A DNA stretch of 7,978 nt from Bordetella parapertussis (GTDB taxonomy: Bacteria; Pseudomonadota; Gammaproteobacteria; Burkholderiales; Burkholderiaceae_C): the NCBI GenBank assembly GCA_943328885.2, contig CALQBT020000105.1, forward strand, positions 1-7,978. Reading direction: 5' to 3'. Under the pieces are notes generated by a model. That model saw only the letters and a program-made list of their open reading frames with translations. It was not told where the DNA came from and did no database searches. Below, in pieces: positions 1-5,904 of this stretch (position 1 is the stretch's first letter; each line of letters begins with the position of its first letter). The position numbers and the translations under genes were made by a program.

Positions 1-728
1 GGTCGAGGCGATACGCCAGGATCCAGGATGACCGCGGGCGGCAACCAAGCCGCGCCCGACAGCGCATCGTACAAGCGCAGACCCATCAGCTGAAATCCAG
101 TCTCGGCCCAACGGGCCGGGTATTGCTCATCGCGCCCGCGCGCGTCTCTGAAACACTTGACCAGGATTTTTGCTCGCAGGCCAGGAGGAATTTGAACGCA
201 CGCCTTCCACTGCTGCGCTGCAGCCGTCGATTCAATCTCGACATAATGCAGGCGGCAACTGCTATGGGCACCGGCCTGCTTCATCTGCTGGCTCATTTCC
301 TCTGGATACAGACACTGGCTCGGTACGGCATCGTGGCCGCGCTGCCCCTGGCTGGCCGGAAAATCGACAGCGACCGCAAACCGGTGCAGCTCAAAATCAT
401 AGCTCGACAGGCAGACCTTGACCGGACGGTCGAGCTGGTAAATCGGGCCACCGATTTCGCGCCGCAGCAAGGCGAGATTTTCCCTGAAGGCATGGCGCTC
501 GAACTCGTCCTTGCCAACCGGTTTGCCCTGCAAGACAGGGACGATGGCTCGGTTCCATTGAGCCCAGCTCACCGGCAGGCTGTCAGCCACCCGCCGCGCG
601 TAGCGCTGGCTCAACAGCAGCAAATCGAACACCGGCTCCTGCACGCCGCGCGGGCGTCGCAACCAGGTGTTGACAGCCAGCGCGGCACTGCCAAGAAGCA
701 GTACCAGCAGCGGATTGACTTGCGGCAT
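1..728 (-). CDS. Unrecognised protein with N-terminal membrane segment (partial, C-terminus outside window)
   Basis: I do not recognise this protein. Reading the minus strand from the ATG at 726-728, the frame stays open for 242 codons to the left edge, so the stop lies outside the window. No earlier start is possible: going upstream in frame, the codons give no start before a TAA at 768-770. The product opens MPQVNPLLVLLLGSAALAV, a hydrophobic stretch (about residues 6-20) followed by an Arg-containing segment (TWLRRPR), which suits either a signal anchor or a signal peptide. The rest is soluble-looking and mixed in charge, with scattered Cys residues and no motif I can name. No strong Shine-Dalgarno is visible; an AGG about ten bases upstream lies inside a 9-base direct repeat. 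Codon use is less GC-biased than in the genes to the right (more TTG, TTT, AAA and TAT). That the gene is real is fairly likely, from the long frame and the plausible N-terminus; function is unknown. Confidence 0.68.
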   Translation of the reverse strand, partial: MPQVNPLLVLLLGSAALAVNTWLRRPRGVQEPVFDLLLLSQRYARRVADSLPVSWAQWNRAIVPVLQGKPVGKDEFERHAFRENLALLRREIGGPIYQLDRPVKVCLSSYDFELHRFAVAVDFPASQGQRGHDAVPSQCLYPEEMSQQMKQAGAHSSCRLHYVEIESTAAAQQWKACVQIPPGLRAKILVKCFRDARGRDEQYPARWAETGFQLMGLRLYDALSGAAWLPPAVILDPGVSPR

Positions 729-732
729 GTCC

Positions 733-752
733 GAATGGCCTAAGAATGGCCT
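733..752. repeat. 9-base direct repeat GAATGGCCT, 11-base period
   Basis: GAATGGCCT occurs at 733-741 and again at 744-752, separated by AA, so the copies are 11 bases apart, about one helical turn. The pair sits 5 to 24 bases upstream of the minus-strand start codon at 728, within the leader or ribosome binding region of that gene. It could be an operator for a protein binding direct repeats, or chance; the sequence does not decide. Confidence 0.5.
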
Positions 753-908
753 GAAACTGTCAAATGATTAGCAAAATTGCCGCCTTTCAGACTCGTTTTC
801 AGAGAAATTCTTCGTCAAGGACAAAAACCATCTCATCAGCGCATCTGAAAATAAAAATCCAACCAGCCAAACCTTGCCTTCAGGGTAAATTGAAATTGAA
901 AATTCACC

Positions 909-922
909 TTGACATACATCAA
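909..922. promoter_or_regulatory. FNR/ANR-type binding site (TTGAC-N4-ATCAA)
   Basis: TTGACATACATCAA matches the established FNR/ANR consensus TTGAT-N4-ATCAA at nine of ten fixed positions; the only departure is C for T at the fifth base, a change common in natural sites. Its first six bases also read as a perfect -35 hexamer (TTGACA), but no good -10 lies 16-18 bases downstream. If the site activated from -41.5, transcription toward the kinase would start near 957, with a poor -10 (TGCACT at 945-950). It lies about 180 bases from both flanking start codons, so which gene it serves is open. Confidence 0.5.
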
Positions 923-932
923 ACATCGCAGC

Positions 933-947
933 GCAGGCCTTGCCTGC
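933..947. promoter_or_regulatory. Small perfect hairpin or inverted repeat
   Basis: GCAGGC (933-938) and GCCTGC (942-947) form a perfect six-pair stem with a CTT loop, starting ten bases after the FNR-like palindrome. No T-run follows on either strand, so it is not an intrinsic terminator. It could be an operator or a structure in the kinase mRNA leader. Confidence 0.3.
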
Positions 948-1096
948 ACTTCACGCCCCAAACGCCAGCGGCCCTTGGTCAGCCTGTCGCCCGAGCTTGC
1001 ATTTGGTCGACCCAAGAGCTCAGCGCGTCGGATTGAGGACCGCCCAGCCAGCCGGTCTACGTACAGTGCTGAGCAGACTTGAACGCGCAGACCACG

Positions 1097-2518
1097 ATGA
1101 ACATTGCACCAACCAAACCATGGCAACAGCGCCGGGAGCGCTTGGCCGCCGCCTGTGTGCGTGGCTTTCACCTCTATGCCAACTGGCTGATCGGCATCAG
1201 TTGGCGGCGATTCATCCTGCTGTCGGTGCTGCTGATGGTCGTCTCCGGGCTGCTGCAAAACATTCCGCCCTTCAGCTGGACCTACACCACCACGGTGCGT
1301 TCGCCGGTGCCGATGGTCGTGCTCGACCCCTCTGACGTGCCGGCCACCAAACGCGGCAACCCACCCGGCATCCACATCGAGGCGCCGGCGAGCAAGGGCA
1401 AGGCCGGCGTCGACATCTCGATCGATTCGAGCGGTGTGCGCATCGTGCAGCAGTCCCAGGCCAGCGCGTCGGCGGCGTCCAGCGTGGTCAGCGAGCCGGT
1501 CATCGACATCCGCCTGCCACCCGGCACCAGCGAGGTGGTGCGCCAGGCGGTGGAAGAGGCCCGCAAGGCGATCGAGGAGGCGGTGCACGAGGCGCGCGAC
1601 GAGGCTGAGGCGGCGCGCGCCGACGCCGAGGCGGCCCGCCAGGCCAGCCGCAGCGTGACCGAGAACGCCAGCCGCGACACGGCCCGTGCAGTGGCCGAGG
1701 CCAGGCGCGCCCACCACAGCCGCGAGGTGCATGTGCTCAGCCTGGGCGAATTCCTGCCCAGCCTGGCGATGCTGTGGATCGTCGCCTCGCTGATCATCAA
1801 GATCAGCTACAAGCGCCAAGTCCAGGCCCAGGCCCAGGCCGCGCACGCGGTGGAGACGGCCGAATCCGAGTCGCTCAAGCGCCAGGTGGTCGAGGCGAGG
1901 ATGGCGGCGATGCAGGCCCAGATCGAGCCGCATTTTCTGTTCAACACCCTCGCCTCGATCGACCACCTGATCGAGGTCGATCCGCCGCGCGCCAGCCAGA
2001 TGCAAAAATACTTGATCGCGCTGCTGCGCGCTTCCATGCCCACGCTGCGAGAGACCGACGGCGCAGCGGCGAGCCAGGCTCGCGACCTGGCTCGCGAACT
2101 GGCGGTGATACGGCCTTACCTCGAGATCCTGAAGGTGCGCATGGAAGAGCGGCTGGTCGTCGAGATCGATGTGCCCGACGGTCTGTTGTCGGCCGAGTTC
2201 CCGACCATGATGCTGCAGACCCTGGTCGAGAACGCGGTCAAGCACGGCCTAGAACCCCAGCCCGACGGCGGCAGGCTGACGATCAAGGCCGAGATCGTCC
2301 ACGGCAGGCTCGCGGTCACGGTCAGCGACAGCGGCCTGGGCTTTGGCCTGGCTGCGACCGCCGGCACCGGCGTCGGGCTGGCCAACATTCGCGAGCGGCT
2401 GCAATTGCTCTACGGCACCAAGGCCGGTTTGACGATTGGCGAGAACCCGGGCGGCGGCACCCGCGTGACGCTGTCCTTGCCCTACAAGCCGGTCGGCAAC
2501 GACCCTGCGAGACTCTGA
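1097..2518 (+). CDS. LytS/YehU-type membrane sensor histidine kinase
   Basis: Inner-membrane histidine kinase of 473 residues, expected to autophosphorylate and pass phosphate to the regulator encoded next. A hydrophobic segment near residues 38-55 and a second near 219-236 flank a large segment, presumably periplasmic. About 143-206 of that segment is a long run rich in Ala, Glu and Arg that should form a coiled coil. The cytoplasmic part follows the His_kinase (PF06580) plus HATPase_c plan: phosphoacceptor His279 in QIEPHFLFNTL, N-box VENAVKHG (377-384), G1 box DSGLGF (411-416) and G2 region GTGVGLANIRERL (423-435). All key residues are present, so it should be active. I chose the ATG at 1097; a TTG at 1079 in the same frame would add six residues, and neither has a good ribosome binding site. 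The signal sensed is unknown. Family assignment is firm. Confidence 0.95.
   Translation: MNIAPTKPWQQRRERLAAACVRGFHLYANWLIGISWRRFILLSVLLMVVSGLLQNIPPFSWTYTTTVRSPVPMVVLDPSDVPATKRGNPPGIHIEAPASKGKAGVDISIDSSGVRIVQQSQASASAASSVVSEPVIDIRLPPGTSEVVRQAVEEARKAIEEAVHEARDEAEAARADAEAARQASRSVTENASRDTARAVAEARRAHHSREVHVLSLGEFLPSLAMLWIVASLIIKISYKRQVQAQAQAAHAVETAESESLKRQVVEARMAAMQAQIEPHFLFNTLASIDHLIEVDPPRASQMQKYLIALLRASMPTLRETDGAAASQARDLARELAVIRPYLEILKVRMEERLVVEIDVPDGLLSAEFPTMMLQTLVENAVKHGLEPQPDGGRLTIKAEIVHGRLAVTVSDSGLGFGLAATAGTGVGLANIRERLQLLYGTKAGLTIGENPGGGTRVTLSLPYKPVGNDPARL
1823..1840 (+). repeat. Three tandem copies of CAGGCC inside the kinase gene
   Basis: CAGGCC is repeated three times in a row, encoding Gln-Ala three times just after the second membrane segment (around residues 243-248). 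The six-base unit keeps the frame, so slippage would only lengthen or shorten the linker to the phosphoacceptor helix. It may be simply a low-complexity linker. Confidence 0.6.
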
Positions 2519-2520
2519 AC

Positions 2521-3336
2521 ATGATCGACCCCATGAATCCGCTGCGCGCCGTGATCGCCGATGACGAACGCCTGATGCGTGAGCAACTGCGCGCACGGCT
2601 GGCCGAGGTCTGGCCTGCGCTGCAAGTCGTCGCCGAAGCCCGCAATGGCCTGGAGGCGGTGGCGCTGGTCGAGCAGCACCGACCCGACCTGGTGTTCCTC
2701 GACATCCGCATGCCAGGCTTGAGCGGCGTCGACGCCGCACGCCAGATCGCCCAGATGGCAGTGCCCGACGACGAGTACCTACCAGAGATCGTCTTCATCA
2801 CCGCCTACGACCAGTACGCGGTCCAGGCCTTCGAGCAAGGCGTCTGCGACTACGTGCTCAAACCGGCCGAGCGTGACCGGCTGCAGCTCACCGCGCAGCG
2901 CATCCACGCCCGCCTGGCGCAGCGCGGCAAGCCTACGGCCGACCCCGCGCCGCCGCTACAGCAGTTGCTTCACCGCCTGGCCGCCCAGCTCAACCCTGGC
3001 GCCGCGCCGCGTCACCTGGACTGGATCCAGGCCAGCGTGGGCAGCGCGATCCAGATCATCGCGGTGGCCGAGGTGTTGTTTTTCATCAGCGACGAGAAAT
3101 ACACCCGAGTCCAGACCGCCACGGTCGAGGCACTGATCCGCAAGCCGATCAAGGAGTTGGTCGACGAGCTTGACCCGGCGCTGTTCTGGCAGATCCACCG
3201 CTCGACCCTGGTCAACGTCAAGGCGATTTCGGGCATCATTCGCGACATGCGCGGCCGGCAGATCGTCAGCGTGCGGGGTCACCCCGAAAAGCTCGAGGTC
3301 AGCCGCAGCTACAGCCATCTGTTCAAGAGCATGTGA
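2521..3336 (+). CDS. LytR/AlgR-family response regulator (receiver plus LytTR)
   Basis: Cytoplasmic DNA-binding response regulator of 271 residues, the usual size for this family, and the evident partner of the kinase whose stop codon ends two bases before this ATG. The receiver domain (about residues 8-130) has the acidic pair Asp14-Asp15, phosphoacceptor Asp61 in FLDIRMPG, Thr94 in VFITAYD and Lys114 in YVLKP, so phosphorylation chemistry looks intact. A Pro/Gln-containing linker (about 137-165) leads to a LytTR DNA-binding domain (about 168-271) with the typical FWQIHRSTLVN segment (222-232) and a C-terminal SRSYSHLFKSM. LytTR proteins usually bind pairs of short direct repeats upstream of few target genes; targets cannot be read here. 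An alternative ATG at 2533 would drop four residues. The tight spacing implies co-transcription with the kinase. Confidence 0.96.
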   Translation: MIDPMNPLRAVIADDERLMREQLRARLAEVWPALQVVAEARNGLEAVALVEQHRPDLVFLDIRMPGLSGVDAARQIAQMAVPDDEYLPEIVFITAYDQYAVQAFEQGVCDYVLKPAERDRLQLTAQRIHARLAQRGKPTADPAPPLQQLLHRLAAQLNPGAAPRHLDWIQASVGSAIQIIAVAEVLFFISDEKYTRVQTATVEALIRKPIKELVDELDPALFWQIHRSTLVNVKAISGIIRDMRGRQIVSVRGHPEKLEVSRSYSHLFKSM

Positions 3337-3343
3337 CGAGGCG

Positions 3344-3367
3344 GGCGGCGATGGCCAGACCGCCGCC
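3344..3367 (+). terminator. Hairpin after the two-component operon, no T-run
   Basis: GGCGGCG (3344-3350) and CGCCGCC (3361-3367) form a perfect seven-pair GC stem around a ten-base loop, starting seven bases after the regulator's stop codon. No T-run follows, so it is not a standard intrinsic terminator. It could stabilise the mRNA end, or be chance in GC-rich DNA. Confidence 0.3.
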
Positions 3368-3410
3368 GTCGATCGAGCCGCCCCCTGCCTTAAAGTCGAT
3401 GCTTCAATCG

Positions 3411-3415
3411 AGGAG
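3411..3415 (+). promoter_or_regulatory. Ribosome binding site of the oxidoreductase gene
   Basis: AGGAG lies eight bases before the ATG at 3424. It is the clearest Shine-Dalgarno on the plus strand of this window and fixes the start of the dehydrogenase gene. Confidence 0.75.
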
Positions 3416-3423
3416 ATAGAGAG

Positions 3424-4398
3424 ATGCGTGCAGCTTGGTATCTGAAGAACGGCGAGGCCAAAGACGTGATGGTGCTGGGTGATCTGCCCACGCCCACAGC
3501 GGGACCCGGTGAGGTGCTGGTGCGGCTCGCCACCTCCGGGGTGAACCCTTCGGATGTCAAATCGCGCCGGGCCCGCCCGTTGACCGGGATGATCGTGCCG
3601 CACAGCGACGGCGCCGGGGTGATCGAAGCGGTCGGCGCCGGGGTGCCCGGCAGCCGGGTCGGCGAGCGGGTGTGGATCTGGAATGGCCAATGGGGCCGCT
3701 CGATCGGGACCGCAGCCCAGTACATCGCCCTGCCTTCGGCACAGGCCGTCGAGTTGCCTGAACACACCGACTTCGCGGCCGGGGCCTGCCTGGGCATCCC
3801 GGCGCTGACCGCGCTGCAGGCCGTGCATCTGGCGGGTGAACTCAAGGACCAGCAGGTGTTGGTCACCGGTGCGTCATCGGCCGTCGGGCATTACGTCACC
3901 CAGCTCGTGACGCTGGCCGGCGGCCAGGTGATCGGCACCGTCGGCTCGCCCGCCAAGGCCCGGCATGCGCAGGCAGCAGGCATGCAGCAGGCCATTTTCT
4001 ACAAGACCGAGCCGGTCGCTGAGCGCGTCAAGGCCTTGACGGCGGGCCACGGCGTCCCGGTGATCATCGACATGGATTTCGCCAGCACCGGCAAGCTGCT
4101 GGCCGAGGGCGCGCTCGCGCCGCACGGGCGGGTCGTCTGCTTTGGCTCCAACGCGCCGGAGATCACGCTGAACTTCAGAGCCCTGCTGTTCCCATCGGTG
4201 TCGCTGAAATTCTTTCTGGTCTACGACCTGCCGCCGGCAGACCGGCAGCTCGCGACCGCGCGGTTGACCTCGCTGTTACAGGCGAAAACCCTCCAGCATG
4301 CGATCGGCCAACGCTTCGCGCTCGATCAGATCGTTCAGGCCCATGAGGTGGTCGAAGCAGGCCAGGCGATCGGCAATGTGGTGCTCGATCTGGCTTGA
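3424..4398 (+). CDS. Zinc-free medium-chain oxidoreductase, NADPH:quinone reductase-like
   Basis: Probable NAD(P)H-dependent cytoplasmic oxidoreductase of the quinone reductase (zeta-crystallin) branch of the medium-chain dehydrogenase superfamily; 324 residues is the usual size. The N-terminal GroES-like substrate half includes GPGEVLVRLATSGVNPSDVK (27-46) and HSDGAGVIEAVG (60-71). The nucleotide-binding fold begins with QVLVTGASSAVG (144-155), where SSA replaces the more common GGV-type loop. A conserved-looking C-terminal tail (VVEAGQAIGNVVLDL) closes the protein. No catalytic zinc Cys/His set or structural four-Cys lobe is visible, which supports the quinone reductase branch over zinc alcohol dehydrogenases. 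Physiological substrate unknown; such enzymes reduce quinones or enones with NADPH. It is 87 bases past the regulator, so it may have its own promoter. Superfamily call is firm, the specific reaction is not. Confidence 0.92.
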   Translation: MRAAWYLKNGEAKDVMVLGDLPTPTAGPGEVLVRLATSGVNPSDVKSRRARPLTGMIVPHSDGAGVIEAVGAGVPGSRVGERVWIWNGQWGRSIGTAAQYIALPSAQAVELPEHTDFAAGACLGIPALTALQAVHLAGELKDQQVLVTGASSAVGHYVTQLVTLAGGQVIGTVGSPAKARHAQAAGMQQAIFYKTEPVAERVKALTAGHGVPVIIDMDFASTGKLLAEGALAPHGRVVCFGSNAPEITLNFRALLFPSVSLKFFLVYDLPPADRQLATARLTSLLQAKTLQHAIGQRFALDQIVQAHEVVEAGQAIGNVVLDLA

Positions 4399-4452
4399 AG
4401 GCCGCACGCTCGCAATCGGTTTCGAGCTGAAAATTTCGGACTCGCCGTCCTG

Positions 4453-5361
4453 ATGCCCGGCCCGCCGACGCCGCAGCTCGACCTGTTCGAGCACAGCCGC
4501 GACACGATGTTGCGCAACGATGTGCTCGACGCCTTGCTGCGCGGCGACGCCGGTGCTGCGACGCGGGCCAGACAGGCTTTGCAGGACTTCGACCCCCGGC
4601 ACGAGGTCATCGACGCGCTGGCCAGCTTGATCGAGGCGTTGGAGTGCGCCGGCGACAAGACGCGGTTCACCACCCATGCAGACGCTGCGCTCGCGCGCGG
4701 ACACCTGGCCCAGACGGTGACCCCCATCGCACAAGCACAGTTCGGCGCCGCGCCAGCCGCGGCGTGGCTGGCGCCGCTGTGGTGCCGCTTGGCCGAGCGC
4801 GCCGAGGCATTGGCTTTCAGCGCTGCGCAGACCGAGGACCATGCAGCGCCGTTGTGGTTGCGTGTGGCCGGTGCCGCAGCCGCGTCGCAGGCGGTGAAAG
4901 CGGTCGAACGCATCGAGTCCTGGCGCCGCATTCCGGTGCCGCTGGGCTGGATGGCCCGGGCACGCCACCGCAACGAGGGCCTGGACAGCATCTGGCCGCT
5001 GCTGGCCGAACTCGCCTGGCTCGCCGCACCGCGCCTGGACCAAACCGCGCGCGCACTGGCCGACCCGTTGCTGACCCGACTGCTGCTGCGCTTCGACGAG
5101 CAGTTCGATCCCGGCGATGGCGGCTCAATCGACCCATTGGCCTGGTTCCCGGCTTGGCTGCTGATCGAGCAGCCTGCCCTGCTGCAGCGACTGCGCGGGG
5201 CCCACACAGGACAGTACAACGAGCCCGAACGCGGCTTCGGGCTGGTCGCCGAACTGCTGGGCCTGGAACGTCAAGGCCGGCACCACGCTTTGATCGAGGG
5301 CCGCAAGCGGCTGCGCGAACTGCAGCCCGCGCTGTACGCGGCCTACATGAAGACGCGCTGA
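4453..5361 (+). CDS. Unrecognised helical protein, 302 residues
   Basis: I do not recognise a named family. The protein has no signal peptide or membrane segment, so it is probably cytoplasmic. It is almost entirely predicted helix, rich in Ala, Leu, Arg and Trp. Notable stretches are PQLDLFEHSRDTMLRNDVLDA (7-27), a Trp/Leu-rich middle (WLAPLWCRLAERAEAL, 105-120; WPLLAELAWLAAPRLD, 181-196) and a tail with HHALIEGRKRLREL (277-290). The helix-turn-helix pattern recalls helical-repeat (TPR-like) proteins, but no clear repeat consensus is seen. The start is the first ATG after the dehydrogenase stop; the frame upstream to that stop has no ATG or GTG. No strong ribosome binding site is visible. 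An internal ATG at 4507 is possible. It lies 54 bases after the dehydrogenase gene and may share its transcript. That it is coding is supported by length, composition and the terminator after it. Confidence 0.82.
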   Translation: MPGPPTPQLDLFEHSRDTMLRNDVLDALLRGDAGAATRARQALQDFDPRHEVIDALASLIEALECAGDKTRFTTHADAALARGHLAQTVTPIAQAQFGAAPAAAWLAPLWCRLAERAEALAFSAAQTEDHAAPLWLRVAGAAAASQAVKAVERIESWRRIPVPLGWMARARHRNEGLDSIWPLLAELAWLAAPRLDQTARALADPLLTRLLLRFDEQFDPGDGGSIDPLAWFPAWLLIEQPALLQRLRGAHTGQYNEPERGFGLVAELLGLERQGRHHALIEGRKRLRELQPALYAAYMKTR

Positions 5362-5373
5362 GCCCGCACGGCC

Positions 5374-5398
5374 CGGCGGTCCGCCGTCAGTCTTTTTT
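5374..5398 (+). terminator. Probable intrinsic terminator for the plus-strand genes
   Basis: CGGCG (5374-5378) and CGCCG (5382-5386) form a perfect stem with a GTC loop, twelve bases after the plus-strand stop codon. Six T's follow at 5393-5398. The T-run begins six bases after the stem, later than ideal, so strength is uncertain. The stem fills the 25-base gap between two converging genes, and the T-run overlaps the last codons of the minus-strand hydrolase gene. Confidence 0.45.
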
Positions 5399-5872
5399 CA
5401 GCGTGTAGCGAAAGTCGCAGAACTTCGCACCACCCATGATGGTCTGGGTGCGCTCAAAACGGATCGCCGGGTTGTAGCCATGGCAGAACTCGCCGTCGCG
5501 GTTGCACGACAGCGTGTCGCCCAGGTCGCCCAGGCCCATTTCGCGGTAAGACTCGGCGTAACGGCAGCGCGTGACGTTGAACGACAGCTTTTCGGCCGTC
5601 CGCTCGACCCATTCAATCTTGATGCCGTCGTCCTTCTGCCACAGCGGCAGGATCGCGGCGTAATCGTCGAGGTCTGGCGGTTTGCTGCCGTCCTCGTTGC
5701 CAGGTGTTCTCGCCGCCGCGTCGCGGCCTGCCGCGTGCGCCATCTCGGTGATCGCGCGGCGCAGCAGCGCACGCGCCGGCACGTCGCCGAGCTCCTGCGC
5801 CAGCGTGCGAAACAGTTCGCCGGCAAACTTGGCCTCGATGCGGCGTTGGTCGAGGATGCTGATGTCGCTCAT
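5387..5872 (-). CDS. ATC hydrolase family protein (L-2-amino-thiazoline-4-carboxylic acid hydrolase-like, PF14196)
   Basis: Small cytoplasmic protein of 161 residues that I assign to the ATC hydrolase family. The namesake enzyme opens L-2-amino-thiazoline-4-carboxylate on the route to L-cysteine in some Pseudomonas. Supporting motifs are RCRYAESYREMGL (102-114), GDLGDTLSCNRD (115-126) and, at the end, FERTQTIMGGAKFCDFRY (139-156), with Cys103, Cys123, Cys130 and Cys152 as candidate functional residues. I chose the ATG at 5870-5872 because GGAGAG lies four bases before it (5877-5882); a start at 5908 would add twelve residues, overlap the livF-type stop codon and discard that site. The gene follows the livF-type gene by 32 bases and is probably the last gene of the transporter operon. 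Most family members are untested, so the substrate here is open. Family call is good, activity inferred. Confidence 0.85.
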   Translation of the reverse strand: MSDISILDQRRIEAKFAGELFRTLAQELGDVPARALLRRAITEMAHAAGRDAAARTPGNEDGSKPPDLDDYAAILPLWQKDDGIKIEWVERTAEKLSFNVTRCRYAESYREMGLGDLGDTLSCNRDGEFCHGYNPAIRFERTQTIMGGAKFCDFRYTLKKD

Positions 5873-5876
5873 GGTT

Positions 5877-5882
5877 CTCTCC
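5877..5882 (-). promoter_or_regulatory. Ribosome binding site of the ATC hydrolase-like gene
   Basis: GGAGAG on the minus strand ends four bases before the ATG at 5872 and decides that start over the in-frame start at 5908. Just upstream and touching it is a small inverted repeat, CCGTT-G-AACGG (5881-5891), that could at most form a four-pair hairpin. Confidence 0.75.
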
Positions 5883-5904
5883 GTTGAACGGGTCGGCGCG
5901 ACGC

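Larger units (their letters stand above)
729..1096. other. Divergent intergenic spacer, A/T-rich, regulatory
   Basis: This 368-base spacer separates two divergent genes, so promoters for both should lie here. The part from about 755 to 925 is clearly richer in A and T than any neighbour. It holds a 9-base direct repeat (733-752), two adjoining TTGAAA hexamers (890-901), an FNR/ANR-like palindrome (909-922) and a hairpin (933-947). I could not pair any -35-like hexamer with a convincing -10 on either strand, so no promoter is called. A 90-codon plus-strand frame (764-1036) crosses it but has no ribosome binding site or recognisable protein character. Confidence 0.6.

Noticed and set aside
890..918. 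Sigma-70 promoter from a TTGAAA hexamer (890-895) and CATACA (913-918)
   Set aside because: The -10 matches only half of the consensus, and the duplicated TTGAAA arises from a short A/T-rich repeat; not enough to call a promoter.
764..1036. A 90-codon plus-strand frame in the divergent spacer
   Set aside because: It has no ribosome binding site, its composition follows the A/T-rich spacer, and it runs through the FNR-like palindrome and hairpin without recognisable protein character.
836..2245. A 469-codon minus-strand frame opposite the kinase gene
   Set aside because: It is antisense to a gene with a full set of kinase motifs, its translation is rich in His, Arg, Asp and Gln as expected of a GC-rich shadow, and it matches no family I know.
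1774..3336. A 520-codon frame that would extend the response regulator upstream through the kinase gene
   Set aside because: The receiver domain begins right after the ATG at 2521; the upstream part is an Arg/Gly/Pro-rich shadow of the kinase reading frame.
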